DNA from: Harmothoe impar
Taxonomy: Eukaryota; Annelida; Polychaeta; Phyllodocida; Polynoidae
Length of the DNA stretch: 64,000 nt
Assembly: GCA_947462335.1 (NCBI GenBank)
Contig: OX381707.1
Location: 62,907,773-62,971,772, forward strand
Direction of reading: 5' to 3'
Shown: positions 10,748 through 22,132 of the stretch, piece after piece
Layout of the letters: the number at the start of each line of letters is the position of its first letter
How positions within the stretch are numbered: position 1 is the first letter of the stretch
Notes under the pieces: model-generated
Database searches by the model: none
Seen by the model: only the letters and a program-made list of their open reading frames with translations
Told to the model about the DNA's origin: nothing
Program-made: the position numbers and the translations under genes

Positions 10748-13700
10748 CTGACTACAGCCTCCTGTTGGATGTATGTACTGTCTTCTTCTCTGTTGAATTA
10801 TGAAAAAAATGTTGTGGATGTTTTAGATGTGTTACCATATGACAAGGTGTTATTTGATAGATTGTGTCTGCTTAAATGTAGTAGTGGCGATCGATTCCTT
10901 TATACTGATTTTGCCTGATTTTAACCTGATTAATAGAGATTTTGTCTCAGTTTTTTTCCTATGATGCCATTTAACGTACTACACTTGTAATTTTTTTCCC
11001 AATAAAAATGAAACTTTTTAAAGAAAGAAAGCTAAACTGCAGTCTCCACCACCGGTTAGGGAAATTAGATTATGGATTCTTAGATTAAATATATTATGCA
11101 ATAATTTGGTCTTATGCTATGCTATATGAAAGGAAGAAACTTACCTGACTGGACAGTGAGTGAATACTATGGAGTACTTCTTGGAATTTTTGAAGACAAC
11201 CTTTCCCCGAGTATGAAGCCATATCCACTGGGAGTCCTTTGTCTGTATCCGGAAGTACATTGTCTGGATGTCCTCTGTGTGAATAACTGGAAGTGAGCAG
11301 TTGATACAAACTATGATATATTATTCCAGGCTTTTAAACTTGCTCAGGTAAAACTCACGTAAATTGGACGAGGAGTTGGACCCTCTACCACTACTCAATC
11401 AGAACTCAGGTAAAGCTATTTTTATTGGAAAAATGTATTTCTTTTCAGATATGGCCAACTTCCCTTAGCAATACATGACTAACCTCTAAAAGTCCATTAT
11501 TAAAGAAATTGTTCAGGTAATATTCAAGAACCTACTAAGAAGGACTATGTCCTATAAAGAGTAATGTTACGTACACAGAGAGAAGTAAAGGCGTCGCCAT
11601 GACTCTTTTACCATAGTCATCTCTAGTCATGATGACTCTGGTGGAGGTGTCACAGCCACTCCAGTCATACTCCTTGGACATTGTGCAACTTGACTCTACC
11701 TTCAGTGGAGAGGCAAGTGCAGTTGACTCTGCCCACAGCAGAGTCACACATAGCTTGACTCTCCATGAACAGTCAGATAAAAAATGTGTTGACTCTGATA
11801 GTAGTTGTATAGGAAACCACATGATGGGGCAACCTGCACTACTAGTTTGGTACCAGTGGCCACCACAGGCTAGAGCCACTATCAATATTTCCTACATTTG
11901 GTACATGCCAAACAGTTAAAATTGGTCCTTCATTGAATAGTACACTATGTCTTTTACTTCTCTCTGTGTATGTATATATGCAGACCCTGGAACCGTCTAG
12001 ATTCACCACCTGGTACCCATCTACGCCTGTTCATTGTGGTAGGTGTTATGTAAAATATTAGTTTATTACCAAGAGTAGATTCCAGTAAAACCATTCATAA
12101 CGTGAGCAATGTCTCCTGCATTAGACAGGCAACAAATATATCAGTGGAACCAGTGACCACTTTCCGACTTAATGAGCATGTATTAATCATCATTTTCTTA
12201 TCAGAAACGATGTTTTTCCATCCTCAGCAGTGCAGCAGTGAGTTATTCACAGAGAAATGAAGTAGAATCACGTATGCTCCTAAATGGGAGTCTGGACTTG
12301 ATCACTGAGTTAAATCTACCCACGACTCTAAAATGTCTCCCAATCATTTGGGAGTCTTAGAATAGGAGTCATTATAGAGTTATTATAGAGTCCTGCCAAT
12401 GCTAGGGAGTAACTTTAGAGTCCTGGGGAGAGTTACCTCAGTGATCAGGTCGGGAGTCACAGTGATTCTACTTCTTTTCTCTGTGTTCGCGATCAAGTCA
12501 AAAGAAAAGGTGTGTTTCACAGGCAACATGGTCCAAAAGTACACTGTAAGAAGTAAGTACTGTACACCTACAGCAAAAGTTGCTGGCAACTTTTGTTCCA
12601 GTAGATTTTGCTGTAGGTGTACAGCAACTGACTTGCTGTAAATTTACAGCAACTTCTACTGTAAATTTACAGCAACTTCTACTGTAAATTTACAGCAACT
12701 TCTACTGTACATCTACAGCAAAAGTTGCTGGCAACTTTTGTTCCAGTAGATTTTGCTGTACATGTACAGCAACTAGGTGCTGTAAAGTTACAGCAACTTC
12801 TACTGTAGGTTTCATATAGTTGTTCTCATCAATTTATATCGATTAATACACATGCATGGAGAGTACTTTCCTGCATAATAGTTCAATCTCAGCTAGGATA
12901 ATACACACTACACAATGTAATGGTTTAATCCTGCTTCAATACAGCTGAACCGTATGTGATACCAGCTTTTCCCCAGGCCGGGCACTTAAGTATTTACATT
13001 TTTTACCACCAATGTGGTGTCTATTCTATACTTTTGCTGTTTTTTTGTATTATTCAACACAATTATGCAAATATCAATACACTTTATGATAACTGCATTC
13101 AGTCTCTCTCATCCATTCTTATTCTATAATGTCTTGAGAGTTTGGGAGGTTTTATTTTTGAGTTGGGAAAGGGTTGGGTGGAATAATTAATACAGAAATG
13201 GTCTACTGCTGCCACCTAGCAGCGGAAATCTACAGCACAATGTACTGTAAATGTACAGCAACAGTGCCGGAGACCCAATTTACAGTACATAATGCTGTAA
13301 TTATACAGCAAATAGTGCTGTAATACCAACTACAGCAATAAGTGCTGTAAATGTACAGTACATTGTGCTGTTTAAATACAGTAACTTCTTACAGTGTAGT
13401 GTATCTAGGTCGATCTTTCTTCAAACTTTGAAACTACATGTGCCGGGAATAAGTCGTGAATCCCCACATCAACTCGCAGCTTATCAGGATGATTCATTGA
13501 ATACTCTAGTTACCAGGAATATCATGAACTTGTTGGATATTGTAACGATATCTTATGTTAAGCACACCTTCAAAAAGACAAAAAATCAATAAGGCCACCG
13601 AATCAGTGCAGGGAGCCTGTTCTACCTGACCAAGCATAATTTTGCTAAACTCTAGAAAAATATAAATTTAAAAAAACAAATACAATAATGAAAAGCTCAA

Positions 13701-16700
13701 AAATTTGGAATAAATGCAGGGTCGGCCCTGTTATAAAGCTAGGGTCGACTTGCCCGAGACCCCTTCGTTTCTTGCCTTGCATTTTCCTGTGGGGAGCTAC
13801 AATAGATATCTATTTTTTTTCTTTTAATGTATGTGGCCGAATGTTTACATGTTAATATAAGCTGTAGTTATGTGTTTTTCGCTCCGTCTTGTGTATAGGC
13901 TAAGAAAAATAAAATGTCTGTTAATCACCTCAAAATGTGTAGGCTCACATTTTTCATCTCGTGCTATTTATAGATTAACTATTAATGAATCTTGGATTTC
14001 AGCCTGACATCAAACAAAGTCATTTAGCTACCCGAAGCCTAAAGCTACACTAGGATATACCCCTGCCCATACTACACATGCATAATATAGCCTGGAGGAT
14101 CTTTCAGAACAACTGACCTCGTCATACGCAAATGGTGACGTGTCGAAACCTGTTTGACTACCACTAGTAAAAACTCTTTCAGAAGATGGAATAGTCAAAC
14201 TACATAGTTGTCCAAGTCTGCTGGGAAATCAAATGTATTATACATGCATAACATACGTAACAATATGCATTTATACATACATATATACATAGGTACATGT
14301 ATGGTTTCTGAAATGATCCCAAATTTTGTTTGACAACCACTTGGGATCCATACATTTGCCATGGTCGTCAGCACCTAAATTTACACTTTTGACATGTTTT
14401 GACGAAAATCCAAGTATGACGACTGACGAGTCCTTTCTGAAAGACCCTCCTGATGAAGTTATACTTACGAGCCTTATGACAGGCACTGAAGACTCCCAGG
14501 TCTTCAGGGTGTACTAGGGAGTAAAATGACTGTCCTTCCAGGTCGTCTATCTCATAGCCAATCACATCACATGTCCTTTATGGAGGAAAAATACAAATAT
14601 TATATGATTTTTTTTGAGTAACATCTCTTACATTCTATGAAGTTTAGGCCATTAACATCAAACTATACATACATTCAAATTAAGCGGGTTTCAGATAATT
14701 ATGCTCAGAATTTGTAATTGTATTTGATAATTTTTATTGGCATAAACGATGATAGTACAGCGCTGGATCTTTTTCATTTTCATGCCAAAGTCGCCTCAGT
14801 TAAAGAAGAGGGTCAGATAGTAGCATTCTGCTCTTTTCATAGACAACAAAAAAACATACTTAGGGTGTAAGTACATACTTAGGATCTAGGTGCCTAAAAC
14901 GGAGGTCCAGGCCATGCTTGCTCCAGAATCCGGAGGTCTTCGTTCCATTCTTTGTGTCAGTGGTGGCAGATGTAAAAGGTCGACAGAATGCAAAGACAAC
15001 CTGTTAATGGAAGAATAAGACTCAACTTATTGAAATACTTGGTAGGTATACTACCCTGGCACTTTAGCGTCGTTGTCAGTACAACAAAACAAATATTCAA
15101 CAAACACAATCTGATGCATTCTGAATCACATTATTCTTCAACAGTCACCTGTCGGAAGTGCACATGTACTCCTCTTTCTGCCGTCGTGTTGCCTTTTAAT
15201 TTTTCCGCTGAAATCTATTTTGATTAGTAAGGTCATAGTCTTTTGCAAAACCCATCCCTGGTTATGATCAGTGTTAAACTGCAGCTATGTAATAGGAGAG
15301 GTATACAGAGTCCCCAAAAAAGCCCTATATGTCTATCCCTCCCTATTTTCTATTGCATACCAAACCCCTCAGCATAAATACCTAAGCCACTCTCAACCCC
15401 GCCCCCTCCCATACACTAATGTATTTTCGACAAGGAGTTCTTACCTGGTTAGATGTCCTGGAGGATGGCACAACGCTGGGAAAGGACCTCATATGACCGG
15501 AACACTGCATCTTCTGTCGGTGGGAGTAAACCGGTCATTATTAATGTTCACATACAACATGTGGCTTTATAATTGAGAATCATGATATGAACGGAATTCT
15601 GTTCTGTTGTTCTAAATGTAGTATTAGTGGGTTGATATTATCACAGCCAATTAAGAAACACCGCCACCTTATCACATGTAGTGATTCTTCTAAGTGTTAT
15701 GAGTGTAGCTTTCCCACCACTTAGCAAGTTTAGCACAATAATCATGGTCTCTAATAGTCGACACATACTGATTAGTAAGTCAATATAGGTAGACTAATAA
15801 AGGAAACATTTTCAGTAATTAGTGCGACACGCCTTGTGGGTTGGACAGGCATGATAAGTGTCCCTTTATATAGCATGCATGGAGAATGTTATAAAACACT
15901 CACCAGATAACCCGTTGTTGTACCGTTGAAGCACTTGATGCGAACCAGGAAGGAGACCGACTTGCAGGAGGCACCATCTGGTGATTTCTGTGCACAACAT
16001 GACTTCTGTAAGGATGCAAAGAGATTCTTGATATAGGCCTCCTAACCCGTCAAGGGCCATATATATATATGGTGCTTTAATGTACTATGTTGTATAATGT
16101 ACTATGGTGCATGATACAAAATGTATTATCAAACCGGATTTTCACCCAGCATATAGCTTATTAATTTTAATCTAAGAACTGTATTTTTTCACATAAACTA
16201 CTGCTGCATGCTATACACTAACGTGAGGGAGTATAGATAGTCACTTGGTTAACAACACCCTAAAATATAACCACTAACTTTCTGATAACACTTCAACGTT
16301 AAAACACGTGATGTTTGAAAAAATGAACGAGGAAAACGGCATTATGTTGGGTAAATTCACATCAGCAATACCATCAGCACTGAGTAGGTGACAGAGGTTT
16401 ACGTTTGGTAGTGGCTGGGGCTGTGGGTGCGGGTTCCAACAGGATTATGTGAGCTATTTTCCTGCAGGGGAGCTTAGACTGAGGGGAGGGGGTTAACCGT
16501 CCGCCCCTTCTTAAAGTGGGCTATATAAATGCCTGCGTATTTGAAAAGCTGGGGTAGCTCTAGAGGGGGCGTAACAATTTTTCATACATCCACACAGAAT
16601 TTCAATATTCTTCCCCTTATTGTTGAATAATAAACCCTGCATCATTTGCTTACCTGGTTGGTCATGGGAAGAGAGGAGTCCAGCAGAGACGTCTCCAGTA

Positions 16701-19700
16701 CCATCTTCAACTCATGGTGGTCGTCAGGGTGAACTATTCCGTACACACACCGATGCATTAGGTCAACCTGTACAGGAAAGAAAGATTTGATTGCAGTATT
16801 TTTCGTTCTATCCATGTTTTTTTAATCAATGGGTAAAGTATGTTAATAAGTCTATGTCTCACAGCTTTCTCCAAATGGCCACTAGAATGTATGTTTCGAT
16901 AAAAAAGAAACACACACGAGTATTCTATGAAATATTACATAAGGTCTTAATATCCAGACAGAATAAATAGAATGAATTTATCTTACTTAATTATGGTGCC
17001 TCTTTTTAACTAGGCCATTACATGATCTTGGCCTTTCATTGAATGAGAGAGTCTGAATCTTCCATTGGTGGACCATAGAATTAAAGTCCTACCTGATTGA
17101 AGCCAAGGCTGTGCACAATGTTCCTGGATACATAGAGGATGGTTCCATCAGCTGTTACCACAAGGAGAAATCCTTCCAGGGCCTGCGAGTGCAACAGTTT
17201 AGTTAAGGAACTTAGTAGCATAAAAATGTATGAACATAATATACATCTCATAATATATGTACATATTGATTTGTTCTGAGGAACTTTACTTAAAATGAAA
17301 ACATGTTATAAGGATGGATATAATTCCCCCAGGTGTATAATGTAGTAGGTCTATTTAATCATGTTTATTTCAGAAAAACTCCAGATGCAGGAAAAATTAC
17401 ATATTAGGAAAAGAATTGAAAGTTCGACTAGTATCTTCAAATACACCTGTGCATATTACCTGCAGAAGCTGGCTTGAACCCAATAGGTGACTTATATTCC
17501 TCTTTAGAGACGCTGGTTGTTGGATCTGGGGATTTTCTCCTCTAAGAAACCGCCTTTTAGATGCTGCTTCTAAATAATAGAGGGAACAGAAACATATTTA
17601 TCTCGATATCAGTTATCTTTCTGTCAACGATGGACTCCCCTCACCGAGTAGATCAACCCCATTCATCAAGTCCTTTTCTAATAACAACTGCAAACTAGAT
17701 TGCATGAGGTTATTTCCATGAACTGAAACACAAAGAACCAAAGTGACCTCAAAAGGTAAACCTGCACGCACTCATGAATGCAGATGGTACCCATTGCTTG
17801 CACATATACAACACCTGCGCTAGTTTGATATACAAAAGGGCATAACTTCACATTGCAATACACTCACCTACCCTGCGATTTTACAAAACCTGCGGTTATT
17901 TGATACATAAGGATATTAGTTATTCACTTATGAATTAGGCATACGTGTATACGTACGGGGCCGTCCATAAATGACGTCACACTAATTTCGGCCATTTCAA
18001 AGACCCACCCACCCCCCTGTCACACTTTGTCACACATCAGCTGACACCCCCTAGAAAATTATGTCACAAATTTGCAGACACCCCCCCCCCCCAAGCATAA
18101 GTTATGTATTGTATCAGAGTTGTCCTGACATTACATATCAGTTAAATTATGCAAGTCCTTGACTAAGAATGGGTGGTGATGAATTTTACCGTAATACTAA
18201 TAGCCATAAATTTATAATATTTACAAACCTTTTACACTATTAAGATTTTAAATAAGTTTTAAAATAGCTTTTATTTGTATTTTTGAAAGTGTGACATCAC
18301 ACTGGGCTTGACACCCCCGCACCCCCCTGTCACACTTTGTCACACTTGGACCAACACCCTCCCACCCCCTCCCGTGTGACGTCATTTATGGACGGCCCCT
18401 ACAGCGTGTGTAGATGTCGTGGTTGCCATGGATGTCACGGATGCCACGGATGCTATAGATGCCATGGACAGGGCAACACACCCAGCGAATGCTTACTTAT
18501 TAGCACCCTTCATAAGCATATTGTTGCTAATGACAATTTAGCTATAATTGTAACTGGGCTAGGGAAAAACACAATCCGGGGGGGGGGGGGGATTTTTAGT
18601 ACTTTGTTTGTCATTGGCCGATGAATAACATAGCTTTGGCGATATTTTGTTACACTAATTAAAGATGTGTTTGAGTTGAATGAAAAAAGTTCTCAAGCAC
18701 TCTAGAAGCTTTTCAATGATGCCAAAATGAATAAGATTAAACAACCAGGTTAACATTTATAATTCAAAATGGTGTTCAATGATGCTCTCCACATTAATCA
18801 TGCACATTGTGTTTAATACTATGTAAATAGAGAAAAGCCCAGAAACCATTTGCAACCCTCTGAAATTGTATATTACCCCCCCCCCCCCCTCCACCCTAGT
18901 GCCCCTTCACATACCCCTCACCTTTTCAATAGAGGCAATAAAAAGCAAAGCAATAGCAACTTTACGCCAGATTCCGGTAGGACCGTGGCAGTGCGGATAT
19001 GAGATTTGTTCCCGGAAGGTCTGCATAAATTATCACTGGCCGCCTGTTGACACAAGATGCTTTTGAATAACGGGTCACGTGACAGAAAAGAGCAGACGAC
19101 TTTTCGCCGCGTTCCCGCCGTTTGCTCAGCGCGGGCGCCTCTAGCGAGTAAACACGGAACTGACGGCCAGAGGGCAGCAAAGGGGAGGGAGTCAAGCCCA
19201 ACAAGTGTGTTTAGGGATGTTAGGGGTGTTCCAAGTGCCACCCGTACCCTCTGAGCACATCATGCAGACCGGCAGAGGACAAATATCGTCTGCTTTACGC
19301 ACCAGGAGGGTGGAGTGGATTGGGAGAGGCTTCAATGGTCAACAGGGGTCTGGTTACAGCGGGTGACAACCATTTATGACAAAGCTGGAAAGTTTTGCAC
19401 CTAATAACATCTCATTTGAACCCTGGCTGAGCTGCTTAAATATAATCGATGATTTCAAATGAAATCCATACACCCAGCAAATTTAAGCTCCTGACACCAG
19501 CATTTTCAGAACCAGAGGTAATTCACATGCAAGAATCTGGTAATATTGGAATATTAAGAATCCAAGCAATATTAGCAGCCCAGCGTACCTGTTAGAAAAA
19601 TCATTTTGATTGGATAATAAATGGAAAGTTTATCTTCTGGTACCATCTGTTTTTCAGTTTCAAAATTTCTATTGGCAGAAATTCACAACATGCTGCGCCT

Positions 19701-22132
19701 TTCAATAAAGCCTAGGCCGCTCTAGGGAAACGCAGAAATAAACTGTAATATTTTTCCAACTTAGAATAGAGGTACGGAACTAGAGGTAACTTCCATGTAT
19801 ACCAGACGACAATTGGATGAACATTGAATTGAAATGATGTTACATGTATATATGATACAGCTGTTGTTGTTTATGAAAAGAATGAGTGCCTATCAAATGA
19901 TATCAGTTTAAAAGGACGTTTCTAAAGATTAAAGAAGGCACTTTTTAGCCCCATATATCAGCAATGTTACACTGAAAATCCATAGATTGAAAGGGTTAGT
20001 CAGTACAGACTATCCTAGGTTCGGCATATATGTGTGTTAGTCATAATGGCAAAATATATTCAAAAATGACTGAGGGGTTGGTCAGTAGTGGCTAACCTAG
20101 GTTCATCATTGGTTTGTTGTATTTGTATACCACTAGTTGGGGCCACCTGTAAGATACCTTGATCACCACACAGTGGCCCCCCCTGGAAATGAAAAGACTT
20201 AGACGGGTTGGTCAGTACTGACCAACCTGGGTTGGTCAGTACTGACCAACCTGACAATAATAACTTACCTAGGTTAGTTGTATATAGCCAAAAAATGACT
20301 AACTACGTTAGGCACTAGTGACTGGGAGATTGGTCGTATAGGGAGCCTAGGAACATCAGTATACTAATAATATTGTCAAATTTGTCATTCACGCTCATAA
20401 TCATTGGAGGTCATTTTCTCTGTTAATAATTTTGATGTAATACAGAATTATGATTTACATGATAGGAACAGATGGTTTGTACCTCCAATGATAATGTAAA
20501 TATTCAAATATTAGACATGGATTGTAAGGATGCGGAGTTTTTAATAGATTCGTTTCCCATCCCCAAGGTTATATTCAGTGTCCGACTTGTGTAAGACTAA
20601 GTGACCAGTATTATATACCGCATATGCAGGCTGATGTATTCCAGGTCCAGCGTACAACATTAGTCAAATTCATCTTTAAATCTATGATTACCTACCACAT
20701 GATTGCTATTGGATGACAACAATACGTTTTTCTTAGGAGTGATCGTTTCTCCGATAATAGTGGTTGGTGGATTTCTTCTTTTTTTTCGGGGGGAGGGGGA
20801 GAGGAGGTAAGCAATTTAAATTGAATTGAAACTTCTTTTATTTACTACAGCTAAAGGGGTTAGCCGCACCCTCAGAAGAGTCATTGTCGCTAAAACTACC
20901 CTCACCTGAGAGTCAGGCAGTGCCTCAGGTGAGGGTAGTTTTAGCGACAATGACTCTCACTTTTCTGTGTGTGCGCGATATGTATCACTTTACCCTAGCT
21001 GGCGGTGCCTGACTTCATTGCACCCCTTTCCGGGTACCTATAAAAGAATATTCAGTATGCCCTGGCGAAAATCCATCAACCCAAAACCCTCCAACATTTT
21101 TATATAAAACAACTAACCGCTGCCTAAGTGGCAAAGGTGAAGTCCCACTGACCTTCAAGAAACATTTTGGTCCTAAAGTAAGCAATGACCAACCGGAACA
21201 CTGTCTGGCTGTCTAGCTTCCGGTGCAGGGAGGACCTATCCACCGGAAGTAGATTCTCCAGGGCCTTCACTTCCGTCCGTAACTTGTCACGGTAACGCTT
21301 GGACTTGTAACTGATAAGACAGAACATTGTTAGTAAAATATGATGGAATGGGGGTTTATGATCATGTTGGTAACAGTTGTAGTTCTCTGACCTGAAACCC
21401 TTTTTTTGGGGAGCCCTAAGTACGATCTGAGAAGAGAATTACCCGATAAGAAGAGATGCAATGCATATCAGGCAAAATAAAATCCAACCTGCATAGAAAC
21501 AGTATATATCATTTCAAGGACTATTCCGTTTCATTGTTCAAGTTAAATGTTCTACAAAGCAAGAGTGCTTGACCCATGTAAGGATGATTGTGTTGTTGTT
21601 TATATGAAATGGCAATGTGGGTGATGTAATTTGTTCAAATCTATGGTGCTGTAAATCATTTCACAAAACAACACACGAATTTTAAACACCCGCGATAGTG
21701 GTAACTCTTTTGGGAACAAACAAGAGACAAACTATTCGTTTGTAACCCACAGTTCCCAATATCAACATAAGACAACTTTGCTCAGTCTATCTATTTGAGA
21801 AGAGTCCATTGGCGGATCCAGGGGGGGGGGGGGGGGGCGACGGGGATAAAAACAGTTATTATTATGCTGGGTAATCGGCTAAAAAACATTCTAAACCTCA
21901 AGGGATATGTTATACACACTTGTACTGAGATATTCTCAAAGAAGTTTCTGAAAGATGGCTTCTCTGTATAGATCGATATCTACCGGTAAAAATGTTCATA
22001 CCTTGGGTCTACTTTTGATGAGTTGAGTCCTGCGTTGGTGGCTTCCTGGTTGAGGTATGACGTCATTTTATCGGCATTATCCTGATTCTCTTTGATCTGT
22101 TGGAAGAGCCCACTTGAGGGATATGGATCCAT
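9373..22132 (-). CDS. AHR-like bHLH-PAS transcription factor, 11 coding exons
   Basis: Joining 22132-22002, 21310-21153, 17569-17460, 17182-17093, 16767-16654, 16005-15904, 15513-15445, 15000-14879, 14575-14469, 11286-11145 and 10747-9373 gives an uninterrupted 839-aa protein with GT-AG introns and consistent phases. Order: bHLH (about 45-94), PAS-A (about 120-245), PAS-B (about 280-382), then a long low-complexity C-terminus with a KRPRL nuclear-localisation-like motif near 478 and a Q-run near 675. The bHLH (SKRYRDKL, then KLDSQTVFRL) and PAS-A (LLQALEGFLLVVTADGT) match the aryl hydrocarbon receptor group, as does overall length (vertebrate AHR about 850 aa). Family knowledge: these factors dimerise with ARNT, bind XRE-type sites and may be ligand-activated. 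Oddities: no basic NLS before the bHLH; Tyr where AHR has the DNA-contacting His; divergent PAS-B. It could be another member of the AHR/SIM/NPAS4 class, so I give no symbol. Confidence 0.88.
11145..11286 (-). CDS. AHR-like exon 10 (PAS-B beta-sheet)
   Basis: Residues 335-381, including MYFRIQTKDSQWIWLHTRG and the following strand KYSIVFTHCPV. The FR..TK...W.WL..RG pattern closes PAS-B. Acceptor CTTCCAG, donor CAG|GTAAGT. Confidence 0.92.
11574..11968. mobile_element. MITE, CACAGAGAGAAGT termini (intron 9)
   Basis: 395 bp bounded by CACAGAGAGAAGTAAAG and its reverse complement, flanked by TA on both sides. The interior is rich in GACTC/GAGTC words. Same terminal family as 12248-12485, 51851-52318 and the split element at 30179/36206. 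No transposase frame: non-autonomous. Confidence 0.8.
12248..12485. mobile_element. Palindromic MITE, CACAGAGAAA termini (intron 9)
   Basis: 238 bp. The first ~95 bp are a near-complete reverse complement of the last ~95 bp, sharing GAAGTAGAATCAC, TGATCACTGAG and ACGACTCTAAA-type words. Flanks are TT on both sides. Confidence 0.82.
12542..13395. mobile_element. TIR element with palindromic TGCTGTAAATTTACAGCA array
   Basis: Terminal inverted repeats CACTGTAAGAAGT and ACTTCTTACAGTG, flanked by TA. Both ends carry arrays of short palindromes (CTGTAAATTTACAG, CTGTACATGTACAG and variants) separated by CAACTTCTA or AAAGTTGCTGGCAACTTTTG, itself a palindrome. The middle (12810-13210) is ordinary AT-rich sequence. 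Non-autonomous. Confidence 0.8.
14469..14575 (-). CDS. AHR-like exon 9 (PAS-B helices)
   Basis: Residues 299-334, KTCDVIGYEIDDLEGQSFYS then LVHPEDLGVF: the PAS-B GY...L.G.S.Y..VHP.D signature. Donor GGCTC|GTAAGT. Confidence 0.92.
14879..15000 (-). CDS. AHR-like exon 8 (start of PAS-B)
   Basis: Residues 259-298, VVFAFCRPF... to FWSKHGLDLRFRHLDP, the first PAS-B strands (SKH.LD is typical of class I bHLH-PAS). Acceptor TTAACAG, donor AA|GTATGT. Confidence 0.88.
15445..15513 (-). CDS. AHR-like exon 7 (end of PAS-A)
   Basis: Residues 236-258, KMQCSGHMRSF..., at the position of the AHR FQGKLKYLHG strand. Exactly 23 codons; donor CCAG|GTAAG. Confidence 0.82.
15904..16005 (-). CDS. AHR-like exon 6 (PAS-A beta-sheet)
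   Basis: Residues 202-235, including SVSFLVRIKCFNGTTTGYL, equivalent to the F.CR.RC...N...G motif of AHR PAS-A. Donor CTG|GTGAGT. Confidence 0.9.
16654..16767 (-). CDS. AHR-like exon 5 (PAS-A)
   Basis: Residues 164-201, VDLMHRCVYGIVHPDDHHEL..., corresponding to the PAS-A helix (AHR: S.VYELIH..D). Phase 0 at both ends. Confidence 0.92.
17093..17182 (-). CDS. AHR-like exon 4 (PAS-A core)
   Basis: Residues 134-163, ALEGFLLVVTADGTILYVS then RNIVHSLGFNQ: the PAS-A signature of the AHR group (AL.GF.LVVT.D...Y.S...LGF.Q). Confidence 0.93.
17460..17569 (-). CDS. AHR-like exon 3 (linker, start of PAS-A)
   Basis: Residues 97-133, ending HLLGSSQLLQ, which leads into the PAS-A core. Phase fits exon 2 (split codon GAA) and exon 4 (phase 0). 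Confidence 0.88.
17957..18399. mobile_element. GGGGCCGTCCATAAATGACG-type TIR element (intron 2)
   Basis: 443 bp with ~24-bp terminal inverted repeats beginning GGGGCCGTCCATAAATGACG, flanked by TAC on both sides. Subterminal CACCCCCCTGTCACACTTTG is repeated near both ends. No coding capacity. Similar termini are seen on short elements in many animal genomes. Confidence 0.85.
18081..18092. repeat. Poly-C tract (12)
   Basis: Homopolymer inside the 17957-18399 element. Confidence 0.9.
18578..18591. repeat. Poly-G tract (14)
   Basis: Uninterrupted G run in AHR-like intron 2. Confidence 0.9.
18876..18889. repeat. Poly-C tract (14)
   Basis: Uninterrupted C run in AHR-like intron 2. Confidence 0.9.
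19070..19170. promoter_or_regulatory. GC-rich patch with palindromic E-box in intron 2
   Basis: TCACGTGA at 19075-19082 is followed by CpG-rich sequence (CGCCGCGTTCCCGCC, GCGCGGGCGCC). It stands out from the AT-rich intron. It could be an internal enhancer or alternative promoter between the bHLH and PAS exons; there is no direct evidence of function. Confidence 0.3.
19970..20360. mobile_element. CACTGAAAATCC-type MITE (intron 2)
   Basis: Begins CACTGAAAATCCATAG and ends ..GAACATCAGT. The interior carries GGTTGGTCAGTACTGACCAACC twice and CTAACCTAGGTTCATCATT. Homologous over most of its length to 43700-44040 and, in reverse, 36594-36872. Confidence 0.82.
20866..20972. mobile_element. Hairpin MITE with perfect 33-bp arms (intron 2)
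   Basis: Arms 20878-20910 and 20924-20956 are exact reverse complements separated by 13 nt. The core is ATTGTCGCTAAAACTACCCT. The end ..CACTTTTCTGTGTG matches the copy at 43385-43491. Transcribed within the intron it would fold into a long hairpin. Confidence 0.88.
21153..21310 (-). CDS. AHR-like exon 2 (bHLH)
   Basis: Residues 44-96. Basic region YKSKRYRDKLRTEV, then helix 1 LLPVDRSS, and helix 2 KLDSQTVFRLVIAYFRTKMFL. AHR typically has NPSKRHRDRL here; Ser, Lys-Arg and Arg-Asp are kept and His is Tyr. The acceptor is ...TTATCAG and the donor GAAG|GTCAG. Confidence 0.9.
21821..21837. repeat. Poly-G tract (17)
   Basis: Longest G run in the window, in AHR-like intron 1, about 165 bp downstream of exon 1 in the direction of transcription. 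Confidence 0.9.
22002..22132 (-). CDS. AHR-like exon 1 (start codon)
   Basis: Encodes residues 1-43 plus two bases of codon 44. The ATG at 22132-22130 is followed by an acidic/polar leader with no basic cluster. The donor reads AAG|GTATG. There is no upstream splice evidence, so a 5' UTR exon is possible. Confidence 0.75.

Noticed and set aside
12553..12805. CRISPR-like array of repeated 20-25-bp units
   Set aside because: Units are palindromes without unique spacers, lie inside a transposon with inverted ends, and the genome is eukaryotic.
18918..19241. 107-codon minus frame in the GC-rich patch of intron 2
   Set aside because: No domain and no donor in a phase that would join exon 3; kept only as a possible regulatory patch.
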